A stretch of DNA of 64,000 bases from Eutreptiella sp. 'Long Island Sound 2002' (GCA_964036045.1 OZ038381.1:106893367-106957366), one strand, 5' to 3'; shown: positions 43,326 to 54,661, numbered from the stretch's first letter. The notes: generated by a model not told the origin, from the sequence alone. Numbers and translations: made by a program.

Positions 43326-44115
43326 GACAGTTTTATAGTGATTGTAACACTGTGTGTTTGTTGCGCCTCTCCTGCTGCTTGCTGCTGGTGTAGGGTTCCT
43401 GCTGCTTGTTCTTGATGAGGAAAATATTTTATTGTGGAAATACAACCAATCCAGCATAACCGAAGCCAGAGATAAGCAAGTAGAAGAGGATCAGGATCAA
43501 AGCATGAAGGGCTGCAGTCACAAAGAGTTAGATGAAGACAATTATCAACAATAGACCACAGCAATTAGCATACATTGCAACTCAGGATGAAATATTTTAC
43601 ATGTTTGAGAAAAACTGATTGGAAAACTGCCCCAAGGGCTCACTCTCATCCATAGTGCCATCTTGAGATGTGCACTCTTTGTTTTTTGGGTCCCATAGGT
43701 GCTGAGGTGGCATGGCTTGTCGCTCTGAGGTCACTGCCATGTCACATGGGATAATCCTACTTAGCTAGGCTGACTGGGTATCGAACCCAGGACCTCTCAA
43801 AAAGAGGTGCCCCAGCCCCCTAGGGTGCATACCCCTAGGATAGCTAAGAATTCATGAGAAAACATAGATAAATTCATAGGCTCTGCCTTCAGTATATCAG
43901 TGCCTCAGCAACCCAGGAAAAGATGTTTTAGTGCCTATAGCTTGGGGATAAAGGGGTCCACACCACATCCTGATTTAGTGTTTGGTTCCATAGGTCAAAA
44001 TGTGTTATCACCCCTTTTGGTCGGGCCAATACTAAGATAAAAATGCCTGAGTGCTTAGAGCACCTCTAATACAACTAAAGTATACCCTAAAGCATTGGAA
44101 AAGCACTTTTTCTTA
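43326..44115 (-). repeat. 3' LTR of the second chromovirus
   Basis: About 790 bp, repeated in the same orientation at 53873-54661 with scattered differences. On the - strand it follows a purine-rich stretch (ACAGAGGGGGAT, 44116-44127) fit to be a polypurine tract. Termini are not a clean TG...CA; an inner TG/CA pair is possible. Confidence 0.75.
43774..43808 (-). other. tRNA-like fold inside the LTR
   Basis: On the - strand ACCTC TTTTTGA GAGGT forms a 5-bp stem with a 7-nt loop like an anticodon arm (UUU anticodon). One base later CTGGG TTCGATA CCCAG forms a perfect T arm containing the polymerase III B-box consensus GGTTCGANNCC. No matching D arm or acceptor stem is seen and the variable loop is a single base, so this is not a functional tRNA gene. 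The LTR copy at 54.3 kb keeps the anticodon arm but has a damaged T arm. Confidence 0.55.
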
Positions 44116-46456
44116 ATCCCCCTCTGTGCTGTGGTGGCCACCACTGTCGCATTTTCAGGAAAAAGGGATTTTTCTTGGCCTTTCCTTGGTTTCCACACCT
44201 AACATTAAAATACCCATAGCTTCCCTAACACTGGAAAAGAGCGCTTTACCATGGCCAGTGACTCTTACTGCATTGTTGATGACAATCTCCAACAGAAAGC
44301 TCAGCGCTCTTGGCGCTGCCAGGGTTCCTGTGGCTTGGTGGGGTTAGAGTAGGGCATGCCAAGACCATACGCATGTGCATCCCTCCCTCCAAGCTGCAGC
44401 GTAACACAACCCAACACCAGACTCTCATAGGACGCTCGACCCAAGTCTCAAGGAACCTGATGGAGACACCTGTCCTGGTACTGGGGCGAGGGTGCGCTAA
44501 TTGAATTAGAATTGCCCCTTGGAGGGGTAGTGAATCTGGTTCAGTCTCCTGCTGCTGCTTTTCGGCCAGAACAGCGGCCTACTCAACGAGGCTTTGCGAG
44601 GAGGTCTGTACAACAGAGGAATGGGAGAATGAGGGACGAATCCACGCAAGCGCGAGGCGACAACACCTAAATCCGTCAAATGACGGCCTAGAATTTTTCT
44701 GAAGGCACACACCTGGACAGAATCCAATTGCGCATCAGATGCACATTTTTATAAAATTTGTAGTCATCTCTTGATTTTCTAAATCAAGAAATTCTTACGC
44801 AGAAAAAGGCGGCGCGCAGGAGCGGCTCCTAATGAAGCGCCGGAAAATACAGAATTAACAAGATTATAAACGTATGTTACGCAGAATGACGAAAATGACG
44901 AAACACACATAAAAAGACTAACATAAAGATTCCACCCACATTGGCAGAAAGAATTCAATATTCAAGATTTCAAAAATCAACAGAATGACTTCAATGAATC
45001 AGGTATAAACCACAGGTGTGCTCGTCTCGTATGCAGCAAGCACATTGCTCGTCTCGTGTCTCCGTGGACGTGCCCTGTAGCAGCGCTAACAAACGATAGA
45101 GGGTTGGATTAGAAAGATTGCAGATGATTAGAGGTAAGATCAGGGTGATTAGACATACACACAAGTGCATAGCGACGTTTTTCGCTTGTGTCACGCCTTT
45201 CCCTCACCTTGCTTCACTCTCCAGCGGTGAGTATGGTATGTAAGCCAAGGTGGGGCCACCCCCTGGTGGAGTTCGTGATTGTGGGTAAGATTTGTAGGAA
45301 AAACAGTGATTGACACAGGTAACTACGAAACTCGTGCATGCTCGTGCATTCACACACGCATTAAAGGGTAGGGCACGCGTGGTGCGCTCTGTACAACCCT
45401 TGGTTAGGTTACCCAGGGGCTCCACCTCACGTTCTATAAGAGAACGGGTGGAGTTCCTTAAGCTTGCTTGCTTGTACTGAGGTTTGAGGACAGCGTATTA
45501 TAGGGCTACCTGAGAAGCGTATAATACGTGGAGGTAGTCTTGGTTCCTCAGCCGCAAACCTCAGTCATCTGCCTTTGCTTTACAGGTGGGAAGGTCAGGG
45601 TGATTGGTGCAGCAGCGTTCCACTTTTTTTTTCCTGCCCTGCTAAACAAGGGCGCTGATCACACAAACAAATAACTCCGCCTCTGCCTGTGGCAGGGCCA
45701 GGAGTCCGACTCCATCGACATCTGCGCTGTGCACGCCCCAAGAGCACTCCTTCCCCCCAGGGCCTAGCAGGGAAACGCGTTGTGGCGTCCCTGTTAGGCC
45801 ACAGACGTTGAGTAGCTCTGTGTTTTCTTGTATTCTCACAGGTGAGCCGCTAGGGCTGTTGACCTCATCTTCAACGCCACCCAGTAGAGCGTGCGTGTAG
45901 GAGTGGTAGTCCTGAGTGGGGGCTTGAGCCAGTTGCAGCAGCGCTCGCCCACTAGGATGGTGCCACTGTAGGGTGTGTAGGACCTGTAGTGCGTGTGTCA
46001 CTGTCCGACCCGTTTCCTGCAATCTTAGCAGGGTTGGTGGGCAGTGGCAGTGGTTAGGCTAGATTTTGGCCATCGTAGCAAATAGGCGTTTTCAAGCCTT
46101 CATAGCTTTTGGCCACCCCTCTCTGTAGTAGACAGATAGGTAGGGAAAACAATACCTGGCTTAGTACGCTGGGTATTCCCCCAAGGTTTGCGCCAGCACA
46201 GAAATTGGGCGCTTAGGGGAGGAGAGACCAGGCGCGTACCCCAGGGCACCGGTTAGGACAATCCTCCGGGTTTAGCAAGCGGGCAGACTTGGGTATAATT
46301 AGGACACCACTTCTGCGGCTTGCTCTCAGGACCCTAGGAATAGCACACCCACACATACGCTTAGGCAGGTAAGCGTATGGTTCAGTCCCTAGCTTTAGTC
46401 TTCGAGGCAAGCGTCTCAGCGAGCCTCAGCAACTCACCGAGGTGGTTCGGGGACAA
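44116..46456 (-). other. 3' region of the second chromovirus
   Basis: About 2.3 kb between the integrase end and the LTR. It contains a 126-codon - strand ORF at 46022-45642 (TVTHALQVLHTLQWHHPSG), of unknown nature. Near 45480-45560 an AGGTTTGAGGACAG / GCGTATAATACG segment forms partial inverted repeats. No env-like membrane protein is seen. Confidence 0.5.
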
Positions 46457-47405
46457 CTAGTCTACCACAACTGAGTTTAGGCGTCCCTCCGGTAGAACAA
46501 ACGCAGAAAAGGGCTCCCATGTGGCTTCTTTGACTCCAAACCCTTCCCAGAGGGTGATGAAGCGCCAACCCTGGCGATAGCGATGGTGTAGGACAGACGT
46601 CACCAGGTAGAAGCCCTCCTTAGCCATTTCCTCGGCGTTCATGTCGGGGAGTTCCCCTTCAATTTTCATAGGGCTGGCAGCCCCTTTTAGGTCTAGGGCG
46701 GCGATCTCCTCGTCGTTAAGCTCCCACTCTTCCCCACAGAGGTCTTCAGGATGATAGTAGCGCTTCAGATGTTGAGCAGCGCACACCAGGGTCCCCCCTA
46801 GACGGGGAGAACACCGCACGGTGATACGGTGTCCATCCACAAATAGAATCTTGTAGGGTCCGAAGTATGGGTCATCGCTGGTAGAGCGTGGCCAGGCGGG
46901 TAGTCGGCTGTGGTGCACCAGCACCCAGTCCCCTTCTTGGTAGGTGGCCGGTACTCGGTGCTTGTCCTTCTTGTTTCAGTGACGCTCCCTCACCCTCTGG
47001 AGCATAGCCTTGGCCTTGTCCACCTTCGCTTGTTGCTCTTGGACCCATTCACCCACGGAAGAATGGGTGTCCTCTGGATAGGGGGCATGTAGGAACCACG
47101 CCGGGCGCCCTAGAACCAGCTCATGGGGCGAGTAGCCAGTAGCTGAACTCCCTTGGGAGTTCATCATCAAGGATATGACGGGGAGTAGTCTCATCCAGAC
47201 TCCGGTGCGTTCAGTTTTGCACCATATCCTTACATTCTCCTTGAGGACACGAATCTGTCGCTCACATAGGGGGTTGTACGTGTGCGAGTGGCGGATCCCT
47301 GTAGACACCTGGACATTGAGGGATCTCAGGACCCTCTTGTACCAGCCGGTATCTGAGCGTACTCGTACGTCCTCATCGGAGTTGATCTCCTTAGGCGCCC
47401 CATAG
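46457..47405 (-). pseudogene. pol: Integrase C-terminal part and chromodomain-like end
   Basis: One - frame, entered by a shift near 47405. It holds the second and third catalytic residues, Asp in APKEINSDEDVRVRS and Glu in YNPLCERQIRVLKENVRIW, then SSATGYSPHELVLGRPAW. A TGA interrupts it at 46978. The C-terminal region has YQEGDWVLVHH, a GPYKI motif (DPYFGPYKILFVDG) and a chromodomain-like end (FYLVTSVLHHRYRQGWRF, LWEGFGVKEATWEPF). It stops with TAG at 46457-46459; the frame then stays open for 24 codons to a TGA at 46382-46384. Confidence 0.8.
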
Positions 47406-48985
47406 ACAGAAAAACCACTCCTCCAGGAGTATCTTGATAGTCTCCTCTCCGGTATAGTGCTGGGTCCATGGGAATACTCTGGTAAACCTGGTCAATCCAA
47501 AGGTTACCACGAGGGCGATGTCATAGCCCCCGAACTTCGGCATCTCCGTGTAGTCCACGTATGGAACACTGTTAGCACAGTGCGGGGTGGGGAGGGTCGA
47601 GTAGAGACCTCTGTCCCTGATATCCCCTTGTTTGCAGGACCTGCACGGGCACTTGTCCACGATAGGCTGGAGGGTTTTCCGCAGTTGGTCGTCAGTCCAC
47701 GTAGTGTGGAACCACTACTTGAATAGCCTCAGGGTACGGTCAGCACCCACATGACCGCTGGACTCATGGGTCCACTTCAGCAGCGCTGGGACTCTGTCAC
47801 TGGGTTCCACGATGCGGTCCTCGTGCCAGAGGTGACTCTTGTCCCTCTTCCACTGATCTTGGTTGACCAGGAGGGGTTCAAGGCGTTTCTCCAGGCGCTT
47901 GTAGATATCCTCAAACTCCTTCAGGTTCTTTGATTGTTGGAGTCCATCCAGGGGGCGTATCATAGTCATGTTGAGGTCCAAGTGGACGTCCATACGGCTG
48001 AACGCCTCCTTAGCCAGCGCTTCAGACCGGGCACCAATCAGGGCATCCAAGTTGTTGCGGCTGATGTAGTCTGCACACTCGTTCTTCACTCCCTGGATAT
48101 GGTGTACCGTCAGCCGTAGTTGAATGAGGTAGGTCCACCAGCGCCATGGCTTGGCCTTCTCAGGTGGGGGGCCCTTCTGAAAAGTGCGGACCGGCTCTCG
48201 GTCGCACAGCCAAACCACAGGGCTACCCCCCAACAGTCGTGCTTGTGAGGATAGCACTAGCACACCCGTGAGCAATTCCTGGTCATAGGTGGAGTAGTTC
48301 CCCCTGGCCTGGTTCCATTTCCAGTTCCAGTGGCCGAGAGGTACTAGGACCCACCCGTCGTCAGGTTAGCTGTGCTTGGGAGTTCCATCTCTGTTGAGAC
48401 CTTCCGTCCCCCATTGGGAGATGGCCGAGTCGAACTCCTCCTTCTCTAGTGTTTGCCATTGGAACAACGTTCCACCACCGCCCACATTGCTGGCGTCGGT
48501 CACCAGGATAATCTCCCCTTGTGCCCTAGGCACGCCCATGCACTTAGCGTTGGCCACCTTGTATTTGAGCTCGTCAAACGCTTGTTGCTCTTGTGGGCCC
48601 CAGCGCCAAGTAGTACTCTTCTTGATCAAGTCCGTCATAATGGCGCTGGTGTAGGTGAAGTTTTTGATATGGCGGCGATAGAAGTTGCACGTCCCAATGA
48701 AACTGCGTACATCATGAAGTTCTTTCTTGGGGTCTTCGTGTCGTACCTTAGCGTCAATCAGGGGTTTGGCCTTAGAGGCCGCTGGGGTCTACCACCCATA
48801 GCCAACGTCAAACCCCAGGTGCTGCATGGTCTCATGCATGAACTCACACTTCTCCAGCTTGAGTCGTGTGTGGTTCTCCTGGCAGACCGCAAAGAACTCA
48901 CCCAAGAGGATTAGGTGATCCTCCTGGGTATTGGTCCCGAGGCATACATCGTCGAAGTGTGCTTCCATCTGGGCCCCACACCTTA
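47391..48985 (-). pseudogene. pol: RT catalytic end, RNase H and integrase N-terminus
   Basis: A single - frame from about 48985 to 47391, broken by TAG near 48794, TAA at 48366 and TAG at 47715. Order: RT motif AQMEAHFDDVCLGTNTQ, with FDD as the YxDD equivalent (about 48948-48956); RNase H with IILVTDASNVGGGGTLF, DQELLTGVLVL and VVWLCDREPV; ending ECADYISRNNLDAL. Next comes the integrase HHCC zinc region (HESSGHVGADRTLRLF ... CPCRSCKQGD) and the first catalytic Asp in VPYVDYTEMPKFGGYD. Each interruption falls where the protein reads on naturally. Confidence 0.85.
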
Positions 48986-50325
48986 GGTCTCCTTCGTAGG
49001 ATGGACAAGATCTTGTTCATCAGCTTATGGAATATAGCGGGTGCGTTGGCCACGCCAAATGGCATGACCTTCCACTTGAAGACCCTCCCCTGAGGGGTGA
49101 TGAAGGCTAGTAGCTTTTGAGCGTTGGGCGTCAGGTCCACTTGCCAGAATCCGCTCCTCTTGTCCATCTTCGTCTTGTAGCGACAGGAGGCTATCTTCTC
49201 AAGGGTGAACTCCATATTAAGAATGGACCCAGAGTGGTTCAGCGTTTTCTTGTTCAGCTCACCGTAGTCCACTACCAGCTGTTTGGCTGTAGACCCAGGT
49301 TTAGCCATCGGGAAACAGGGGCTGCAGTGTTGGGGGTAGTCCCCGTCCTTGTACTCCAGGACTAGGCCAGCGTCGATACATTCTTGTATCTGTCGCTCAA
49401 TCTCGTCGGCCTGCTCTTCAGGAGCTGGATAGGGTCTCCTCCGGATCTGTTGACCAACGAACTCGGGTTTCAGCTTGAGGTCCATCTGTACCAGCTTGTC
49501 ACATGAGGCTGGAGGGGGCAGTTCTCCGAACACCTCAAGATAGGTCCTTATAAGCGTCTGCAACCGCGGGTCTAATAGCTTGATCTTGTCCTCCATGTCC
49601 TCGTCGGAGTGTAAGTTGCTTGCCCCCTGAGTAATAGACGTCGGGAGGTGATCCTCCACGGATTCTTCGCCCTTGGTAGTATTCTTCAACCCTTGGTAGG
49701 CATATAGTAGGTCTCGTTCAACCATCTCCGGTGGACGATGGCAACATAGGCACGCTCGAGGGGGTTCACATACACATTCTTCCGAGAGGTCGTCCTCCTC
49801 TGGGGTCCTCACATGGGAACCCCACACGCTCTTCATGAGCTTAGGATCTACCTCCCTTTGCCAGGTGGTGGTCTTCTGTTTGAGGTGCTCCTTCAATTGG
49901 GATAGATCTCCCTTACGTCCTTGCTTCAGTGGCCATGAGCTGCGGGTAGGCTTAGCGTAGCATAGCCTTTTTGCCACCAACCTCCTCTTGGAGTCCACAT
50001 ACTCCCTTAGCCTGGATCTGGGATCAAGCTCTTCGTCCACGGGGTCTTCCACCCTCATGGAGAGTAGGGACTTCAGTGGGGCGACGTACTCGGCGTTCTC
50101 CACTTCTTCCACGCAAGTCTGCAAGAGGAAGGCGTCATGCTCAGTTTCGTCATCTGAGTGGATAGAGCTGGGGAGCTCGGATAGTCCACACTCAGAGACT
50201 CCATCAGGAACAGGTACATGGCAGGGAGATTTGGGGGCGTCGGTGTTACTCACGACGTATTCATGTCCTCTGGGTATAATCTCAATAGTCTCTTGAGGTC
50301 GTAGTCGATCCTTCAAGTCACCCAA
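48898..50325 (-). pseudogene. pol: Second chromovirus Pol: reverse transcriptase N-terminal part
   Basis: A 475-codon frame continuing from the protease frame after the TGA at 50404. A long acidic linker is followed by RT: KPEFVGQQIRRRPYPAP, QECIDAGLVLEYKDG, HCSPCFPMAKPG, KQLVVDYGELNKK, the first catalytic region YKTKMDKRSGFWQVDL, and FKWKVMPFGVANAPAIF. Near 48985, just before the FDD motif, the frame is lost by an indel and the last 29 residues are out of frame. Confidence 0.88.
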
Positions 50326-50403
50326 GGCGAGTCCATCACTTTCTCGTTGTATAGCCTGGACCAGAGTCGAGTCCAGGTCTTCCCAGGGGACGGAGGTAAG
50401 ACC

Positions 50404-51300
50404 TCAGTCCACCGCACTGAGCATACTCCCCCATCCGGGTTTCCCAATAGGCGTCTTACGCCCCAGAGGCACGTAGATGGCCTCATCAGGTAACCGAACA
50501 GAGCTGATAGTCAGGCTGTCCAGGAGGGTTCGCCAGTACTCGTTGCCCCCATGGGCTCCCCAATCGGGGGAACACAGGACCATACGGGAACGTTCCAAGG
50601 CCACCTTGGTCAAGACCTTCCCCAGTCCACTGAACCTGGGGTTCCTGTAGGCCATCCCGAACGAGGGCCAGTAAAATTTGTAGCTGCAGTTCTTTCCCTT
50701 GCTGCGGTAAAGGTCCAGGACATGTTGCTTGTCGCTGGCGAACAACTGCACACTCAGGTCTTCTCTAGTGTAACCCAACTCCTTCAGACCTTGGTCTAGG
50801 ACTTCCCCCAATAGTTGATAGTCCTCAGTTTTGGAGGCCGCCATCATGTTCAAGGGCTCCTCCTTTGATACCCTCAGGTAGCTCGGGGTGTGCTCAGACT
50901 GCTCCAGTGGCACGGACTCCCTGCCCTCGCCGTGGTCCCCGTAGAGGAGGTAGGGCGCTTGCAGCGTCCGGGATTGTATCCGGGAGTGCTGCACGAAGAA
51001 GTCAGTCCCCAATACAAAGTCAAAGGCTTCAGTGTCCATCACATAGAACCGATGGGCGATCGTTAGGGAGCCCACAGGTACCCCCACTTCACAGTCCCCG
51101 CAGCTGTGCACCACATGCCCATTCCCCATTCATATAGCCGCGGTCGTCATGGTGTTCTTCAGGCTCCCACAAGGTAACGTTTTCTTGGCCACTATAGATA
51201 TGGTGGCCCCAGTGTCCAATACCCCCAGGTATTCACGTCCCCCTAGTCGGATACGTACCCAGAACACCAAGTCCAGGGCCCCACCGGAGCGTCCCTGTCA
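50404..51300 (-). pseudogene. pol: Second chromovirus protease
   Basis: The - frame reads VRIRLGGREYLGVLDTGATISI, with the DTGA active site at 51205-51216, then meets TGA at 51130-51132. It resumes at once with MGNGHVVHSCGDCEVGVP and DTEAFDFVLGTDFFVQHS, the second conserved protease region (LGxDF). A linker with LGYTREDLSVQLFASDKQH runs on to another TGA at 50404-50406. Confidence 0.82.
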
Positions 51301-51990
51301 GAACTCCGCGGGACAGGTCACCTCGAACCCCTTGTTCCGCAATTTGCGGGCCATCCTCATGAAACGGCTTCTCTTCTTAGCGTTGCCGTCATCACCGCCT
51401 GCATGCGCACGCTCAGCTCCTTGTTCTCGCTTAGCCAGCGTTTTTGAGCGTGTGGTTGGACCAGACTGCTCCCGGGAGGGCTCGCAGTTCCCCCCTGGAT
51501 TAGGGTTGGGGTAGCCTCCGTTCTTTTCCGGGTTCTTGTTGTCCTTGTCTGGCTGGCGGTTAGCGCCTCCTCCTCGTCCACCTTGACTCTTGTCTTGCCC
51601 TTGTCCATCTCCTTTCGACTTGCCCTTGCCGGAGTCGTTGCCTTTGCCTTTGCCTCCACCTTTGCCAGAGCCTTTGCCAGGATCCTCACCCCTCAGCTTC
51701 GCTGACAGGCGCTGCTTGTGGTAGCACTCATCGTCATAGTGCTTCCACTTCCCACAGAAGGCAAAGGTGATAGTACACCTGTAGTGATCCGGCATCTTTG
51801 CCCTGGCGCCGGTGTTGGTCTCCTGCTTCTTCCCTTGGACTACGAAGCAGTCTCGCTGCTCGCAGTCTGGGACGTGCTGCAGGTGGCCCTGCTCATCTCT
51901 GGCATCACACCAGAAGTGCTCCTTGACGGTTTCCATGATACGGGGGTTTTTTCGGGAGTAGGCCCCTGTCCAGGTCTGGATCCTTGGTAC
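51298..51990 (-). pseudogene. gag: Second chromovirus nucleocapsid
   Basis: A -1 frame relative to gag, open upstream of the codon at 51936. It has a Cys-rich segment (CDARDEQGHLQHVPDCEQRDC) and a zinc-knuckle-like motif CTITFAFCGKWKHYDDEC (CX6CX4HX4C, not the usual spacing). A Gly/Lys tract of (G/K)GKG repeats and a basic end follow. TGA at 51298-51300 separates it from the protease in the same frame. It would bind and package element RNA. Confidence 0.75.
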
Positions 51991-53774
51991 CCTTTGCCTT
52001 GGCTTTCAGAGCCTCCACCTCCAGGACAGTAGTTGTTCAGGTGCTGGTCGCTTTCTTTCTCCAGCGCCAGCTCCAGGAGTAGTACACATAGATCCTCGTA
52101 CTGGGGGACTCTAGCCTTGCGCTCTGCTGTTGAACGGCACTCGTCCCACAGCTCTGGAGGGAGTTTAGCCGCCAACCAGAAAAGCAGGTCGTCGCTGTTG
52201 TAGGAACCGGGCGTCAATGGTCCTGCCCAGTGATCCAGGTCAGCCAGTAGCTCAGAGACCCTGCCAGGTTTGGGGTTGTTGGGCAGCACGGGCAGGTTCT
52301 GGATCTCGGCTCTGATGGAGAGGTCAGTTTCATAGGTGGGGTACTGCCTCTCCAAGGCAACCAACACGTCGGCAAAGGTGGCGGACTTAGTCACGATCTG
52401 CTTGACCTGCTTCTCCAGGTACTTGGTCTTGCAACACTGCAAGAGCAGATTGCATTTGACCCTTCCACTAGCGTGGGTTTGGCCGGTCAATCGAAGAAAC
52501 CGGCCAAAATTCTCAGCGAACTCGCTGAGGTCCTTGCCTGTGAACTCAGGCAAGTTCACCACGATCTTGGAGGTGGCAATGGCCTTAGCCTCCTGAGACC
52601 TGCGTCCCTCAGGGCGCTTGGTCTTCCTCTTCTTCTTCTTCTTACGCCCATTCTGGTTCTCGGGGTCCTCAGGGTCGTCGTCCTCCGAGGGCGAAGCAGA
52701 AGTCATCGACGGCGGCTCATCATCGGAGGGGTCTCCGCCTAGATCACTAGAGCCATAGGGCTCCACGTCAACCATTGCCCTCAGGGCTGTCAGCTCTTGC
52801 CGGTCGAGCTCGGCTCTCGTAGAATTCCCAACGTGACTGTAGGGTGGCTGGGCCGTCCTCGGCACAAAAGGGCTTCTCGGTATCGCTGCAGGGGTCGGCA
52901 TCGGTCGGCTCCTCAGGCTCCCCAGGGTGTTTGTCAGCCCTGCCACCAGGTGGTTAGCCTGTAGTCGATGGGGTGACATTCCCATAGTGGTAGGTGACGC
53001 TTGGGGCGGAATCAGGGGCTCTAGTTTGGCCTGAATCTCTTGAGTGAGATCGCCCACAAGTTCACGGGTGGCTCCTCGAAGAGCCTCTTTTATCTCCGAT
53101 CGCGTCAGGGACCTGTTGCAGGAACTCCCCAATCCCCTACTCCTGCTCCCGCATGACTCAGGTCCTCTCCTCAGACCACTCAGGGTTGCATACCCAGGAA
53201 CATCCACATAGGCTCCCGTAGCGGGTAGAGGATGGTGATAGTCAGTCGCATACCATCGCGGCGCAGAACTGGAGGCCACCGGCTCACTGGTAGTAGTTGC
53301 CTCTGGAAACGCAGTGGTAGATGGGTTTACACCATAGGCAGGGTAGGTAAGCATACCAGTAAAGCCTGTGCCCTCAGCCATGGGAGTGGATGTTGTAGCG
53401 GCTGGGTCTGGAGTTGGGAGTGTGGTTGTTGTAGGAGAGGGTGATGCGTGGAGGCAAGAGGCGCTTGGTGCGCCCTCGAAGGTCGACTCACTCGTCGGGT
53501 CGTGCCCACGGTCTACTCCTTCGTCTGCCATGCTTTCTCCAGCCTCCTTCTCTCTCCCTCTCTTTCTCCCCACAGGATTGGTGTCCACCTCCTCGACTGA
53601 GAGGGCCCGGAAGGCTGACTGAAGTCCTTCCAGCGAGTCATCCGCCACGTCCACTGGCCCATGTAAGGGCACCGAAGGTACAGCGCTAGGTCCAGGTCCG
53701 GGTTCACCAGGTGCTGGAATTGCTGGTGCCTCAGGCTTTGTCCTCGCGTCGGTGTCCTCCTTCTTTGTGTCCAT
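51840..53774 (-). CDS. gag: Second chromovirus Gag
   Basis: 644 codons from ATG 53774, with no internal stop. The first 350 residues are Pro/Ser/Thr rich and disordered. A short helical segment (EIKEALRGATRELVGDLTQE), an acidic stretch and a KKKKKRKTKR basic patch follow. The capsid-type Gag domain follows, roughly residues 400-590 (LPEFTGKDLSEFAENFGRFL, YLEKQVKQIVTKSATFADVL, LPPELWDECRSTAE). The last residues run out of frame with the nucleocapsid, so the real boundary is a frame change near 51945. This is the least damaged ORF of the element. Confidence 0.85.
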   Translation of the reverse strand: MDTKKEDTDARTKPEAPAIPAPGEPGPGPSAVPSVPLHGPVDVADDSLEGLQSAFRALSVEEVDTNPVGRKRGREKEAGESMADEGVDRGHDPTSESTFEGAPSASCLHASPSPTTTTLPTPDPAATTSTPMAEGTGFTGMLTYPAYGVNPSTTAFPEATTTSEPVASSSAPRWYATDYHHPLPATGAYVDVPGYATLSGLRRGPESCGSRSRGLGSSCNRSLTRSEIKEALRGATRELVGDLTQEIQAKLEPLIPPQASPTTMGMSPHRLQANHLVAGLTNTLGSLRSRPMPTPAAIPRSPFVPRTAQPPYSHVGNSTRAELDRQELTALRAMVDVEPYGSSDLGGDPSDDEPPSMTSASPSEDDDPEDPENQNGRKKKKKRKTKRPEGRRSQEAKAIATSKIVVNLPEFTGKDLSEFAENFGRFLRLTGQTHASGRVKCNLLLQCCKTKYLEKQVKQIVTKSATFADVLVALERQYPTYETDLSIRAEIQNLPVLPNNPKPGRVSELLADLDHWAGPLTPGSYNSDDLLFWLAAKLPPELWDECRSTAERKARVPQYEDLCVLLLELALEKESDQHLNNYCPGGGGSESQGKGYQGSRPGQGPTPEKTPVSWKPSRSTSGVMPEMSRATCSTSQTASSETAS

Positions 53775-53856
53775 ATTCGCCCTTCTTGCTTATATATGAC
53801 AGATCGCGGCGCACTGGATGTACAGCACGGGGTTGCTGCCGGTACGCAGAGACTGT

Positions 53857-53872
53857 CCGCCTCTTGCTACCA
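53857..53872 (-). promoter_or_regulatory. Primer-binding site, initiator Met tRNA type
   Basis: On the - strand TGGTAGCAAGAGGCGG directly follows the LTR edge. It matches the complement of eukaryotic initiator tRNA-Met 3' ends (TGGTAGCAGAGG...) apart from one extra A and minor differences. It lies about 85 bases upstream of the gag ATG. Confidence 0.65.
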
Positions 53873-54661
53873 GAAGGTTTTATAGTGTTTTCAACACTGT
53901 GTGTTTGTTGTGCCTCCCCTGCTGCTTGCTGCTGGTGTAGGGTTCTTGCTGCTTGTTTTTGATGAGGAAAATGCTTTATTGTGGAAATACAACCAATCCA
54001 GGATAGCCCAAGCCAGAGATAAGCAAGTAGAAGAAGATCAGGATCAAAGCATGAAGGGCTGCAGTCACAAAGAGTTACATAAAGACAACTATCAACAATA
54101 GACCACAGCAATTAGCATACATTGCAACTCAGGATGAAATATTTTACATGTTTGAGAAAACCTGATTGGAAAACTGCCCCAAGGGCTCACTCTCATCCAT
54201 AGTGCCATCTTGAGATGTGCCTTGTTTGTTTTTGGGTCCCATAGGTGCTGAGGTGGCATGGCTTGTGGCGCTGAGGTCACTGCCATGTCACATGGGATAA
54301 TCCTACTTAGCTAGGCTGACTGGGTATTCAACCTAGGACCTCTCAAAAAGAGGTGCCCCAGCCCCCTAGGGTGCATACCACTAGGATAGCTAAGAATTCA
54401 TGAGAAAAGATAGATAAAATCATAGGCTCTGCCCCCAGTATATCAGTGCCTCAGCAACCCAGGAAAAGATGTTTTAGTGCCTATAGCTTTGGGATAAAGG
54501 GGTCCACACCACATCCTGATTTAGTGTTTGGTTCCATAGGTCAAAATGTGTTATCACCCCTTTTGGTTTGCCCAATACTAAGATAAAAATGCCTGAGTGC
54601 TTAGAGCACCTCTAATACAACTAATGTTTACCCTAAAGAATTGGAAAAGCACCTTTTCTTA
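53873..54661 (-). repeat. 5' LTR of the second chromovirus
   Basis: Direct repeat of 43326-44115. The primer-binding site abuts its inner edge, which supports the LTR reading over an unrelated repeat pair. Confidence 0.75.

Larger units (their letters stand above)
43326..54661 (-). mobile_element. Second Ty3/gypsy chromovirus, decayed, minus strand
   Basis: An 11.3-kb element read from right to left: LTR 54661-53873, primer site, gag, nucleocapsid, protease, RT, RNase H, integrase, chromodomain-like end, a 2.3-kb 3' region, LTR 44115-43326. Domain order is Ty3/gypsy. The coding part uses all three - frames and has in-frame stops at about 51298, 51130, 50404, 48794, 48366, 47715 and 46978. 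No target-site duplication could be found at the inferred ends, so the LTR edges are approximate. Confidence 0.85.

Noticed and set aside
43774-43808. Functional tRNA-Lys(UUU) gene
   Set aside because: Only anticodon-like and T-like arms exist; no D arm or acceptor pairing, and the variable loop is one base.
43326-54661. Exact TG...CA LTR boundaries and target duplication for the second chromovirus
   Set aside because: Similarity between the copies extends past every TG/CA pair I tried and no matching flanking duplication was found, so only approximate edges are given.
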